From Rhodopseudomonas palustris (GTDB lineage Bacteria > Pseudomonadota > Alphaproteobacteria > Rhizobiales > Xanthobacteraceae): DNA of 64,000 nt. The translations under genes were made by a program, and so were the position numbers. Below, piece by piece: positions 15,574 through 22,873 of the stretch (position 1 is its first letter; every line of letters begins with the position of its first letter). The stretch lies in assembly GCF_007005445.1 (NCBI RefSeq), contig NZ_CP041387.1, positions 372,001 to 436,000 on the forward strand, read 5' to 3'. Below the pieces are notes generated by a model. It was not told the DNA's origin. It saw only the letters and a program-made list of their open reading frames with translations, and made no database searches.

Positions 15574-16824
15574 GTGACGAGGGGAGTGCAGCCGCGCGAG
15601 GTGCCGTTGATGGGGCAGGGCGAGCGCGATCTGCGGCTCGATTTCCTGCGCGGGGTCGGCCAATGGATGATCTTCGTCGATCACATCCCGTACAATTTCC
15701 TCAACTGGTTCACGCTGCGCAATTACGGCTTCTGCGACGCCGCCGAGTTCTTCGTCTACATCTCCGGCTATTCGATCGGCTTCGCCTACGGGCCAGCGGT
15801 GCGTGCAGGCGAAATGGTCGCCGCCACCAAGCGGCTGTGGACCCGCGCCGTGCAGCTCTATGTGGCTCACATCTTCCTGTTTCTGTTCTTCACCGCGCAG
15901 ATCTCCCGCGCGGCGCGTCGTTTCGACAATCCGATGTACAAGGACGAGTTCAACGTCGCGCAGTTTCTCGCCAATCCCGACGTGATGATCCAGCAGGCGC
16001 TGTTGCTCACCTACAAGCCGGTCAATCTCGATGTGCTGCCGCTGTACATCGTGTTGGTCGTCGCCGCGCCGCTGATCTTGTGGGGGCTGCTGCGCAGGCC
16101 GACTCTGACGCTGGTGTGCTCGGGCCTGCTGTACTTCGTCTCCCGCCACTTCGGCTGGAATCTGCCGTCGTTTCCGGACGGGCATTGGTATTTCAACCCG
16201 TTCGCCTGGCAGTTCCTGTTCGTGTTCGGCATCTGGTGCGGCTTCGGCAACGGCCCGCAGATCCGTCCCTGGGTGAAGTCGCTGCCCAACCAGCTCTTGA
16301 GCTGGTGCATCGTGGTGGTGGCCCTGGTGATCGCGCTGTCGTGGAATTTCGAAGCGCTGTACGGCCTGGTGCCGGAGTCGATCGGCAAGATCCTGTATCC
16401 GATCGACAAGACCAGCCTGGCGCCGGTGCGGCTGATCCATTTCCTGGCACTGCTCGCGATCGTGGTGAAACTGCTGCCGCCGGATCTGCCGGCGCTGCGC
16501 TCGGAGTATCTGCGGCCGATCATCCTGTGCGGCCAGCGCTCGCTGCCGGTGTTCTGCTTCGGTGTGATCCTCGCTTTCACGGCGCATTGGATCCTGGTTC
16601 AGGTTTCGGGCAGCATCGCGATGCAGATCCTGGTCAGCGTCGGCGGCATCGGACTTCTGACCGGTGTCGCCTGGCTCGCCACCTGGTATCGAACTCTGCC
16701 GACCCTGGTGGCGGTCCCTCCCACAGTTCCGGTCGATCACGGTGAACCGAGGCGGGCGCACGCCGAAGCTGAAGCGAGCCCGGAGCCGCCCCGGCCAACG
16801 AACGAGCCGGACGGGCGCGCTTGA
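15574..16824 (+). CDS. opgC: OpgC-family membrane acyltransferase
   Basis: 416 residues with about ten transmembrane helices. The N-terminus RDLRLDFLRGVGQWMIFVDHIPYN is the OpgC hallmark, with the conserved Arg/Asp and the catalytic-type His of the acyltransferase 3 superfamily. The helices follow, and the last 35 residues are hydrophilic (Glu/Pro/Arg rich). OpgC succinylates or otherwise acylates osmoregulated periplasmic glucans in the inner membrane (family knowledge). The start is GTG 15574. Its stop is immediately followed by the palindromic operator of the next transcription unit. Confidence 0.88.
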   Translation: MTRGVQPREVPLMGQGERDLRLDFLRGVGQWMIFVDHIPYNFLNWFTLRNYGFCDAAEFFVYISGYSIGFAYGPAVRAGEMVAATKRLWTRAVQLYVAHIFLFLFFTAQISRAARRFDNPMYKDEFNVAQFLANPDVMIQQALLLTYKPVNLDVLPLYIVLVVAAPLILWGLLRRPTLTLVCSGLLYFVSRHFGWNLPSFPDGHWYFNPFAWQFLFVFGIWCGFGNGPQIRPWVKSLPNQLLSWCIVVVALVIALSWNFEALYGLVPESIGKILYPIDKTSLAPVRLIHFLALLAIVVKLLPPDLPALRSEYLRPIILCGQRSLPVFCFGVILAFTAHWILVQVSGSIAMQILVSVGGIGLLTGVAWLATWYRTLPTLVAVPPTVPVDHGEPRRAHAEAEASPEPPRPTNEPDGRA

Positions 16825-16828
16825 CTCT

Positions 16829-16846
16829 CTGTACCGATCGGTACAG
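16829..16846. promoter_or_regulatory. 18-bp perfect palindrome, probable TetR operator
   Basis: CTGTACCGATCGGTACAG is a perfect palindrome 35 bases before the DUF1348 start codon. A -35-like TTGACT (16821-16826) lies just upstream, so a bound protein would overlap the promoter. The unit it precedes ends in a TetR-family gene, so autoregulation by that repressor is the simple reading. Confidence 0.7.
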
Positions 16847-16881
16847 TCTCGCTGCGTTCCGTTCGCAGTGGAGAAGCCGTC

Positions 16882-17349
16882 ATGTCGCGTCCGCCGTTGC
16901 CGCCGTTCAGCCGCGAGACCGCCGCCCAGAAGGTGCGGATGGCCGAAGACGCCTGGAATTCGCGTGATCCTGCGCGGGTGGCGCTCGCCTATACGCCAGA
17001 CAGCCGCTGGCGGAATCGTGCCGAGTTTCTGCAAGGCCGTGACGCGATCGTCGAATTCTTGACCCGCAAATGGGCGAAGGAGCACGACTACCGGTTGGTC
17101 AAGGATCTCTGGGCGTTCGACGACCGGTTCATCGCCGTGCGTTTTCAATACGAGTGGCACGACGACGCCGGGCTTTGGTATCGCTCCTACGGCAACGAGC
17201 AGTGGGAGTTCGACGACGACGGTCTGATGCGCCGGCGCGAGGCCAGCATCAACGACGTCGCGATCAGCGAGGGCGACCGCCGCTTCCACTGGCCGGCGCC
17301 GGGGCCTCGTCCGGCCGATGTGTCGGGGCTCGCCGCAGAGCCGTTCTGA
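16882..17349 (+). CDS. DUF1348 / NTF2-like protein
   Basis: 155 residues, soluble, one NTF2-like alpha+beta barrel. The family signature is plain: [25 protein letters not shown] near the N-terminus, [27 protein letters not shown], then [18 protein letters not shown]1348 proteins have an NTF2-like pocket and are often placed next to TetR regulators, as here; the ligand or reaction is unknown. The ATG at 16882 is preceded by GTGGAGAAGCC. The TetR gene starts 18 bases after the stop, so both are probably one transcript controlled at the palindrome. Confidence 0.87.
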   Translation: MSRPPLPPFSRETAAQKVRMAEDAWNSRDPARVALAYTPDSRWRNRAEFLQGRDAIVEFLTRKWAKEHDYRLVKDLWAFDDRFIAVRFQYEWHDDAGLWYRSYGNEQWEFDDDGLMRRREASINDVAISEGDRRFHWPAPGPRPADVSGLAAEPF

Positions 17350-17367
17350 GACCGTGTCGGGAGAGAC

Positions 17368-17913
17368 ATGAAGGATCGAGCCACCCTGCTGCCGCTGCTC
17401 GGCGAGGTGTTCCGCGCCCACGGCTACGAAGGGGCGTCGCTGGCGCTGATCAGCGAGGCGACGGGACTCGGTAAAGGCAGCCTGTATCATTTCTTCCCCG
17501 GCGGCAAAAAGCAGATGGCCGAGGAGGTGCTGGCCGAGATCGACGGCTGGTTCGAAACCCACATCTTCGCGCCGCTGCGCGAGCCCGACGATCCGCGGGC
17601 TGCGATTGCGGCAATGCTGGCCGGCGTCGACGACTATTTTCGTTCCGGTCATCGCGTCTGCCTGGTCGGCGTGATCGCGCTCGGTCATGCGCGCGACGAG
17701 TTTGCCGCGCCGGTGAACGACTATTTCGCCCGCTGGCAGGATGCGCTGGCGGCAGCGCTGCGCCGCTGCGGCTCATCGGCGGCCACGGCCCGGCGCTGCG
17801 CCGAGGATGCGGTGCTGTCGATCCAGGGGGCCCTTGTGCTGGCGCGCGCACGCGACGACGCCAAGATATTTACGCGCGCGCTGGCGGAGTTGAAGGCACG
17901 GCTGCTGACGTAA
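17368..17913 (+). CDS. TetR/AcrR-family transcriptional repressor
   Basis: 181 residues. N-terminal TetR HTH: LLPLLGEVFRAHGYEGASLALISEATGLGKGSLYHFF, with the typical GxLYHFF recognition helix, and GGKKQMAEEVL after it. The C-terminal ligand-binding domain is all-helical and contains a conserved-looking Cys in HRVCLVGVIALG. It is second in the unit behind the 18-bp palindrome and is the likely protein that binds it. A partial family 2 repeat lies just after the stop. Confidence 0.9.
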   Translation: MKDRATLLPLLGEVFRAHGYEGASLALISEATGLGKGSLYHFFPGGKKQMAEEVLAEIDGWFETHIFAPLREPDDPRAAIAAMLAGVDDYFRSGHRVCLVGVIALGHARDEFAAPVNDYFARWQDALAAALRRCGSSAATARRCAEDAVLSIQGALVLARARDDAKIFTRALAELKARLLT

Positions 17914-17923
17914 TTTCGACTCT

Positions 17924-17997
17924 CTCTCCCCGCTCACTGTGCAACCTCTCCCGCTTGCAGGAGAGGCGCGGATCGCGCAGCGATCCGGGTTTGGGGC
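17924..17997. repeat. Partial family 2 intergenic repeat
   Basis: CTCTCCCCGC...CCTCTCCCGCTTGCAGGAGAGG resembles the first half of the elements at 10571 and 11776. The second half is instead GCGGATCGCGCAGCGATCCG, a separate small palindrome. It may be a decayed copy or a variant. It separates the TetR gene from the ECF42-type promoter. Confidence 0.6.
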
Positions 17998-18053
17998 ACT
18001 CCGCTCTGGAACCGGGATGCCCGCCTTGGCCGACGCAAACTTCTTCGCCATGC

Positions 18054-18080
18054 TGTCGGGCAACCGCGACGCGGATCGTC
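18054..18080 (+). promoter_or_regulatory. Predicted ECF42-type promoter TGTCGG-N17-CGTC
   Basis: TGTCGGG at 18054-18060 and GATCGTC at 18074-18080 give TGTCGG-N17-CGTC, ending 23 bases before the YCII start codon. The identical arrangement, including spacing and the flanking GATCGTCTT, occurs before the second YCII gene (21473-21499). Reported ECF42 promoters have a TGTCGA-like -35 and a CG(A/T)C-like -10, which this fits closely. Confidence 0.65.
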
Positions 18081-18103
18081 TTGCAGTCATGGAGAAACGC
18101 CGC

Positions 18104-18475
18104 ATGCTCTACGCCATCCTCTGCTATCACGATGAGAATTTCGTCGGCTCCTGGAGTCGGGAAGAGGACGCCGCCGTGATGGAGAAGTTGAAGGCGGTTC
18201 ATCGCAAGCTCGCCGAAGCCGGCCGTCTCGGGCCGGTGGCGCGGCTGCTGCCGACCACTGCGGCGACGACCCTGCGCAAGGATTCCGAGCCGGCGGTGGT
18301 GATCGACGGCCCGTTCGCCGAGACCAAGGAGCAGTTGCTCGGCTTCTACGTGGTCGAGTGCGACGATCTCGACGCCGCGCTTGACGTTGCGCGCGATCTC
18401 GGCCGCGCCAATCCGGGCGGGGCATACGAGATCCGCCCGATCGGCCTGTTCACACCCGGGACTGCGCAGTCATGA
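18104..18475 (+). CDS. DGPF/YCII-domain protein, ECF42-associated
   Basis: 123 residues, starting at ATG 18104, which has GGAG at 18091-18094; ATG 18089 is an alternative start. It carries the YCII fold with the diagnostic DGPF motif (VVIDGPFAETKEQLLGFYVVECDDLDAALDVARDL, about residues 66-100) and AYEIRPIG near the end. These proteins are the standard neighbours of ECF42 sigma factors; the biochemical role is not established. The gene ends 4 bases inside the sigma factor gene (ATGA overlap), so the two are translationally coupled, and it has its own ECF42-like promoter. Confidence 0.87.
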   Translation: MLYAILCYHDENFVGSWSREEDAAVMEKLKAVHRKLAEAGRLGPVARLLPTTAATTLRKDSEPAVVIDGPFAETKEQLLGFYVVECDDLDAALDVARDLGRANPGGAYEIRPIGLFTPGTAQS

Positions 18476-19740
18476 CCGATCTCGCCTGGATCGAAACCGC
18501 GATCATTGCGGCGCGGCCCCAGGCGATCGGTGCGCTGCTGCGCTACTTCCGCGATCTCGATACCGCCGAGGAGGCGTTCCAGAACGCCTGCCTGCGGGCG
18601 CTGAAGGCCTGGCCGCAGAACGGACCGCCGCGCGATCCGGCCGCCTGGCTGATCATGGTCGGCCGCAACGTCGCGATCGACGATCTGCGTCGTGGCAAGA
18701 AGCAACAACCGCTTCCCGATGATGCTGTGATTTCCGATCTCGGCGATGCCGAGGACGCGCTCGCCGAGCGGCTAGACGGCTCGCACTATCGCGACGACAT
18801 TCTGCGGCTGCTGTTCATCTGCTGCCATCCCGAACTGCCGCCGACACAGCAGATCGCACTGGCGCTGCGCATCGTCTCGGGATTGACGGTGCCGCAGATC
18901 GCCCGCGCATTCCTGATCTCCGATGCGGCGATGGAACAGCGCATCACCCGCGCCAAGGCCAGGGTGGCGCGGGCCGGCGTGCCGTTCGAGACACCAGGCG
19001 CGGTCGAGCGCGCCGAGCGGCTCGGCGCGGTCGCGGCGATGATCTATCTGGTGTTCAACGAGGGCTATTCGGCGGCGGGCGAGAGCGCCGGGGTTCGCGC
19101 GCCGCTGTGCGAGGAAGCGATCCGGCTGGCGCGATTGCTGCTGCGGCTGTTCCCGGCCGAGCCCGAGATCATGGGGCTGACGGCTCTGATGCTGCTGCAT
19201 CATGCCCGCACCGCGGCGCGGTTCGACGCGGACGGTGGACTCGTCCTGCTCGAGGATCAGGATCGCGGCCTGTGGAACGCCACGATGATTGCCGAGGGGC
19301 TGGCGCTGATCGACAAGGCGATGCGGCACAGCCGCACCGGAGCCTATCAGATCCAGGCGGCGATCGCGGCGCTGCACGCGCGCGCGCCGCGCTACGAGGA
19401 TACGGATTGGGCGCAGATCGATCTACTGTACGGCTCGCTGGAGGTTCTGCAGCCGTCGCCGGTGGTGACGCTCAACCGCGCGGTGGCGGTGGCCAAGCTG
19501 CGCGGCCCGGAAGCGGCACTGGCGATGATCGAGCCGCTCGAGGCGCGGCTCGGCAGCTACTTTCACTATTTCGGCGCCAAGGGCGCGCTGCTGCTCCAGC
19601 AGGGACGCGGTGATGAAGCCCGCATCGCCTTCGATCGCGCGATCGCGCTCGCCCGCACTCCCGCCGAGGCCTCGCACATCCGGATGCATCTCGATCGGCT
19701 GATGCAGGAAAACGAGGCCGCAGGGCGTGCGAGCGCGTAG
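18472..19740 (+). CDS. ECF42-type RNA polymerase sigma factor with long C-terminal extension
   Basis: 422 residues. Sigma-70 region 2 lies near the N-terminus (ALLRYFRDLDTAEEAFQNACLRALKAWPQNG then DPAAWLIMVGRNVAIDDLRR). Region 4 lies at about 120-165 (IALALRIVSGLTVPQIARAFLISDAAMEQRITRAKAR). The remaining 230 residues are a helical, TPR-like extension (NEGYSAAGE, LLRLFPAEPEIMGLTALMLLHHARTAAR, SPVVTLNRAVAVAK). This domain order plus an adjacent DGPF gene is the definition of the ECF42 group. No anti-sigma factor gene is present; in this group the extension is thought to control activity. Probable regulon members are the two YCII genes. Confidence 0.92.
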   Translation: MTDLAWIETAIIAARPQAIGALLRYFRDLDTAEEAFQNACLRALKAWPQNGPPRDPAAWLIMVGRNVAIDDLRRGKKQQPLPDDAVISDLGDAEDALAERLDGSHYRDDILRLLFICCHPELPPTQQIALALRIVSGLTVPQIARAFLISDAAMEQRITRAKARVARAGVPFETPGAVERAERLGAVAAMIYLVFNEGYSAAGESAGVRAPLCEEAIRLARLLLRLFPAEPEIMGLTALMLLHHARTAARFDADGGLVLLEDQDRGLWNATMIAEGLALIDKAMRHSRTGAYQIQAAIAALHARAPRYEDTDWAQIDLLYGSLEVLQPSPVVTLNRAVAVAKLRGPEAALAMIEPLEARLGSYFHYFGAKGALLLQQGRGDEARIAFDRAIALARTPAEASHIRMHLDRLMQENEAAGRASA

Positions 19741-19760
19741 TCGTCGGATCGGCTCAGCGA

Positions 19761-20549
19761 CTAACTGGTCTTGCGTTCGCCGCGCAGCGACGGCAGGCCG
19801 ATGCCGGCGGCATCGAAGCCGCCATCCACCGCCAGGATCTGCCCGGTGATGTAGCTGGCTCGCTCGCTGCACAGGAAGAAGATCGCCTCCGCCAGCTCTT
19901 CCTCCAGGCCGTAGCGGGCCATCGGAATTGCATCGCGATAGTCAGAGCGGATGTCCTGCGTGTGCACCTGCTTGGCCATCGCGGTGTCGACCGGGCCGGG
20001 CGCGACGCCGTTGACGCGAATGCCGAGCGCGGCGAGTTCGACCGCGCATTGCTTGGTGAAGTGCGCCAACCCGGCCTTGCTCGAGCCGTAGGCGACGCGC
20101 AGCGTCGAGGCGCGCAGCGACGAGATCGACGTGATGTTGACGATCGCGCCGCCGCCGGAATCGCGCATCAGCGGCACAGCGGCCCGGGTCATCAGGAACG
20201 GGCCGGTGAGGTTGACCTCCATCACCCGCTGCCATTCGTCGGGCGTGGTGTCCATCAGGGGCTTGAACACCGCGATGCCGGCGTTGTTCACCAGCGCATC
20301 GAGCCGGCCGAACCGTTCGGTGACGGCGGTGATGTCGCGGGCGATCGACTGGCCGTCGGCGACGTCGCAATGCAGCGCGATCGTGCGGTCCGGTAGCGCC
20401 AGCGCCTGCATCGCCGTGCGCAGCGCATCATCGTCCATATCGAGCAGCGCCACCGACCAGCCATCGGCGAGAAAGCGTTTGGCTGCCGCCAGTCCGATGC
20501 CGCGTGCGGCGCCGGTTACCAGCGCGACTCGAGTCGTGGATGAGGTCAT
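19761..20549 (-). CDS. Short-chain dehydrogenase/reductase (SDR)
   Basis: 262 residues from ATG 20549, which has GGA nine bases upstream; ATG 20564 is an equally possible start. Classical SDR: cofactor-binding TGAARGIG (about residue 15), NNAG (LVNNAGIAVFKPL), a catalytic Ser in the ITSISS region, and YGSSK as the active-site Tyr-x3-Lys. The C-terminus has ERASYITGQILAVDGGFDAAGIG, the usual end of the fold. It would reduce or oxidise a carbonyl/hydroxyl substrate with NAD(P)(H); substrate unknown. It is convergent with the ECF42 sigma gene. Confidence 0.88.
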   Translation of the reverse strand: MTSSTTRVALVTGAARGIGLAAAKRFLADGWSVALLDMDDDALRTAMQALALPDRTIALHCDVADGQSIARDITAVTERFGRLDALVNNAGIAVFKPLMDTTPDEWQRVMEVNLTGPFLMTRAAVPLMRDSGGGAIVNITSISSLRASTLRVAYGSSKAGLAHFTKQCAVELAALGIRVNGVAPGPVDTAMAKQVHTQDIRSDYRDAIPMARYGLEEELAEAIFFLCSERASYITGQILAVDGGFDAAGIGLPSLRGERKTS

Positions 20550-20804
20550 GGGCGTTCCAGTCATGTGAGTGTCGTCGGGCGGGAGGATCATCGGCGCCGG
20601 CGTCGTGCGCAGGGCACCACAGGTTACCAGGCACACATGCAGTGCCGAGCCGAACCTGTCCAGTGCGGTTCGTTCAAACGCGGCGCGCGGTCGCGGCCGA
20701 TCGCGGTTTGGAACAAGTCGACGACATCTGGTTTACATCGAACTGAAATACAACTGCGCGTCCAGGCGGGGCCGACTCCGCCTTTGATGATTTGGGAGGT
20801 TTGC

Positions 20805-20981
20805 ATGCAAGACGAAATCGAACAGCGCATTCGCCATCGCGCCAACGAGCTGTGGCAGGCCCAGGGCCAGCCCGATGGTCGCAGCGAGGAATTCTGGCTA
20901 CAGGCGGAAAAAGAGGTTCGCGGTGAAAAGGAAACCTACGATCAGCTCAAGTCGGATCCGAACGTCACCACCAATAGCTGA
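20805..20981 (+). CDS. DUF2934 small protein
   Basis: 58 residues, with a strong Shine-Dalgarno GGGAGGT before ATG 20805. The sequence MQDEIEQRIRHRANELWQAQ is the DUF2934 signature (RIRxRAxELWxxxG...), followed by GRSEEFWLQAEKEV. It is small, charged and soluble. DUF2934 proteins are common in rhizobia and relatives as stand-alone genes of unknown role. It stands alone here, upstream of a convergent 33-residue membrane peptide gene. Confidence 0.85.
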   Translation: MQDEIEQRIRHRANELWQAQGQPDGRSEEFWLQAEKEVRGEKETYDQLKSDPNVTTNS

Positions 20982-21106
20982 CCTCACAGCAACTCACTGA
21001 TGACGATTCGGCGAAGCGCCACCGTGCAGGCTGCCACCGTGCATCTTGCCGGCGGCGCTTCGCGTGATTTTCGAGCGGTCAGTCTTCAGCGCACTGCACT
21101 CAGTCG

Positions 21107-21208
21107 TCAGCGCACGTAGAAGACCACGCTGGCGATCGTCAGCAATGCCGCGGCGGCCAGCAGATGCGCCAGCGCGCGCGAGGCGGCGAGTTTGGTGGTG
21201 TCGTTCAT
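21107..21208 (-). CDS. 33-residue small membrane protein (probable)
   Basis: ATG at 21208 is preceded on its strand by GGGGAGAG with good spacing. The peptide begins MNDTTKLAASRALAHLLAAA and continues with a hydrophobic run, giving one predicted transmembrane helix (about residues 13-31) before the end at FYVR. Short single-helix proteins of this form are common regulators of membrane complexes. A longer frame reaching 21403 is possible but lacks a ribosome-binding site. No homology is recognised; support is the ribosome-binding site, hydropathy and compact length. Confidence 0.5.
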   Translation of the reverse strand: MNDTTKLAASRALAHLLAAAALLTIASVVFYVR

Positions 21209-21472
21209 GCGATTCTCTCCCCAGCTTGCAGAGCCTTGGCTGCGGCCCGCGGGCATCACGATCGGACACGACCTGCGGCGCAGGTACGACCCGGCGACAC
21301 CGTGCCGGACTTGATCGTTGATGAGATACGCTGAACACCCCGCGACGACCATTCGCACTTCGAGTCCCCACTCTGCGAATAGTGACGGCCGCAGGCTGGT
21401 CACTCAATGCGGCGGCAATTTGTCGGTGAATTTGTGCGCTGCCGTGCGTTGCGCTGCAAATCTTTCGCACCT
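21209..21472. other. Intergenic region upstream of the second YCII gene, no gene seen
   Basis: About 260 bases between the divergent small membrane protein gene and the ECF42-type promoter. It contains several GC-rich stretches and no convincing reading frame with a ribosome-binding site. No hairpin with a T-tract was seen. Confidence 0.5.
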
Positions 21473-21499
21473 TGTCGGGGCGCGCCGTCGCTGATCGTC
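21473..21499 (+). promoter_or_regulatory. Second predicted ECF42-type promoter TGTCGG-N17-CGTC
   Basis: TGTCGGG (21473-21479), 13 bases, GATCGTC (21493-21499), followed by TT. The two conserved blocks and the spacing are identical to 18054-18080, while the spacer sequences differ. It ends 33 bases before the YCII start codon at 21533. The match between two paralogous promoters 3.4 kb apart supports shared control by the ECF42 factor. Confidence 0.68.
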
Positions 21500-21532
21500 T
21501 TCAAATTGCCAATCGAGCAGGAGAGACCGACG

Positions 21533-21949
21533 ATGCGATTCATGATGCTGATGATCCCGAAGGGCTACGAGAGCGCGGAGCCCGGCGTATTGCCGGCCGC
21601 GGAAGCTGTCGCGGCGATGATGAAGTACAACGAGGCGCTGCAGCAGTCCGGCGTGCTGATTACTTGCGAGGGCCTGCATCCGCCGTCGATGGGCGCACGC
21701 GTCGGTTTCGGCACCGGCAAGCCGGTGGTCACCGACGGCCCGTTCGCGGAGGTGAAGGAAGTGCTCGGCGGCTACTGGCTGATCGAGGTCGCCTCCCGCG
21801 AGGAGGCGATCGCCTGGGCGATGCGCTGCCCGGCGGGACCGGACGAGATCATCGAAATTCGCCAGGTGCAGGAGACGGCCGACTTCCCCGCCGAGGTTCA
21901 GAATGAACTGGCCGGGTTCGAGGCCATGCAGGCCGCCGGCCGCCGCTGA
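21533..21949 (+). CDS. Second DGPF/YCII-domain protein
   Basis: 138 residues from ATG 21533, with AGGAGAG just upstream; the longer frame to 21407 would include the promoter and is rejected. It begins MRFMMLMIPKGYESAEPG and has GVLITCEGLHPPSMGARVGF and the DGPF motif (VVTDGPFAEVKEVLGGYWLIEVASREEAI, about residues 63-92). It is a paralog of the protein at 18104, but longer at the N-terminus, and matches the type usually found with ECF sigma factors. It is separated from the sigma gene by an SDR, a DUF2934 gene and a small membrane protein gene, yet keeps the shared promoter. Confidence 0.87.
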   Translation: MRFMMLMIPKGYESAEPGVLPAAEAVAAMMKYNEALQQSGVLITCEGLHPPSMGARVGFGTGKPVVTDGPFAEVKEVLGGYWLIEVASREEAIAWAMRCPAGPDEIIEIRQVQETADFPAEVQNELAGFEAMQAAGRR

Positions 21950-22008
21950 ACGGCCGCCCGGAAAAGCCCGGGGCCGGTGCAACTGCGTTAGTGACCTTCA
22001 CATCGCCC

Positions 22009-22031
22009 TCATGTTAAAGCCCTTCACATGA
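22009..22031. promoter_or_regulatory. Inverted repeat TCATGT-N11-ACATGA overlapping a TetR start codon
   Basis: TCATGT at 22009-22014 and ACATGA at 22026-22031 are exact inverse complements, with 11 bases between that are partly symmetric. The right arm contains the ATG start of the TetR-family gene (22028). No Shine-Dalgarno sequence is visible upstream, so translation may be leaderless or weak. A repressor bound here would block its own transcript start. Tentative. Confidence 0.35.
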
Positions 22032-22732
22032 GCTGGCGCAAGGACCAGAGCCGCGCCGAGCGCGGCTACCACCACGGCAATCTGAAGGAGGCGCTGCTGC
22101 AGGCGGCGCTCGGGCTGATCGCGGAGAAGGGGCCGGGCGGCTTCACCTTCGCCGATGCCGCGCGGATGGCCGGCGTCAGTCCGGCTGCCCCTTACCGCCA
22201 CTTCCGTGACCGCGACGAGCTGCTGTCCAACATCGCCGAGCGCGGCTTCGAGCGGTTCGAGCAGGTACTGGCGAAAGCCTGGGATGACGGCCGGCCGGAC
22301 ACTGTGACGGCTTTCATGCGGGTCGGGCACGCCTATCTGAGCTTCGCCCGCAACGAGCCGGCCTATTACGCCGCGATGTTCGAATCCGGGGTTCCGGTCG
22401 ACGTCAATCCGATGCTGCTGACCTCGTCGGAGCGCGCCTTCAACGTGATCCGGGCTGCGGCCGAAAGGCTGGCCGCGTTGACCCCGCCCGGTGTGGCGCG
22501 GCCGCCGGCGCTGATGATGGCGTTGCATATCTGGTCGATGTCGCACGGCATCGCCTCGCTGTTCGGCCGAGGCGACGGTGCCCGGCGCAAGTTGCCGATG
22601 GCGCCCGAGGAATTGCTGGAAGCGGGCGTGTTGATCTATCTGCGCGGCCTTGGGTTCCGCAGCGACCAGGCGATGGAAGCTGGGAAGCCCGCCGAGCCGA
22701 AGCGCGCCGGGCCTTGGGGCTCGCCGGCCTGA
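22028..22732 (+). CDS. TetR/AcrR-family regulator (WHG-type C-terminal domain)
   Basis: 234 residues from ATG 22028. The HTH region GYHHGNLKEALLQAALGLIAEKGPGGFTFADAARMAGVSPAAPYRHF matches the TetR group whose C-terminal half carries a WHG-like domain (here MALHIWSMSHGIASLFGRGDG). No clear ribosome-binding site precedes the ATG, and an inverted repeat overlaps it. The last 25 residues are low-complexity. The target is unknown; the DUF2852 gene 140 bases downstream has its own operator-like palindrome. Confidence 0.87.
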   Translation: MSWRKDQSRAERGYHHGNLKEALLQAALGLIAEKGPGGFTFADAARMAGVSPAAPYRHFRDRDELLSNIAERGFERFEQVLAKAWDDGRPDTVTAFMRVGHAYLSFARNEPAYYAAMFESGVPVDVNPMLLTSSERAFNVIRAAAERLAALTPPGVARPPALMMALHIWSMSHGIASLFGRGDGARRKLPMAPEELLEAGVLIYLRGLGFRSDQAMEAGKPAEPKRAGPWGSPA

Positions 22733-22796
22733 TCGAGGAGCTCACTGCAAGGTGAGCCCTGCGGCGAAAAATCGGTCAAACCGATTTCGGTCTTGC

Positions 22797-22842
22797 TTGA
22801 CAAACAGGGGCGACACCCCAACTATGTAAATGTTATTTACAT
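22797..22842 (+). promoter_or_regulatory. Promoter with 19-bp palindromic operator upstream of DUF2852 gene
   Basis: TTGACA at 22797-22802 is a perfect -35 element; 17 bases later AACTAT (22820-22825) is a plausible -10. Overlapping it is the palindrome ATGTAAATGTTATTTACAT (22824-22842), with 8-bp arms and a 3-base centre. The region is far more AT-rich than its surroundings. The geometry (operator over the -10 and start) is that of a repressed promoter. The repressor is unidentified; the TetR regulator immediately upstream is one candidate. Confidence 0.6.
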
Positions 22843-22873
22843 TCACAACGGCACCGAGCCGATGGAGAAGCAA

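Noticed and set aside
20994..21470. Minus-strand frame of 158 codons between the DUF2934 and YCII genes
   Set aside because: No ribosome-binding site and residue bias of non-coding DNA; the short 33-residue frame at 21107-21208 is better supported.
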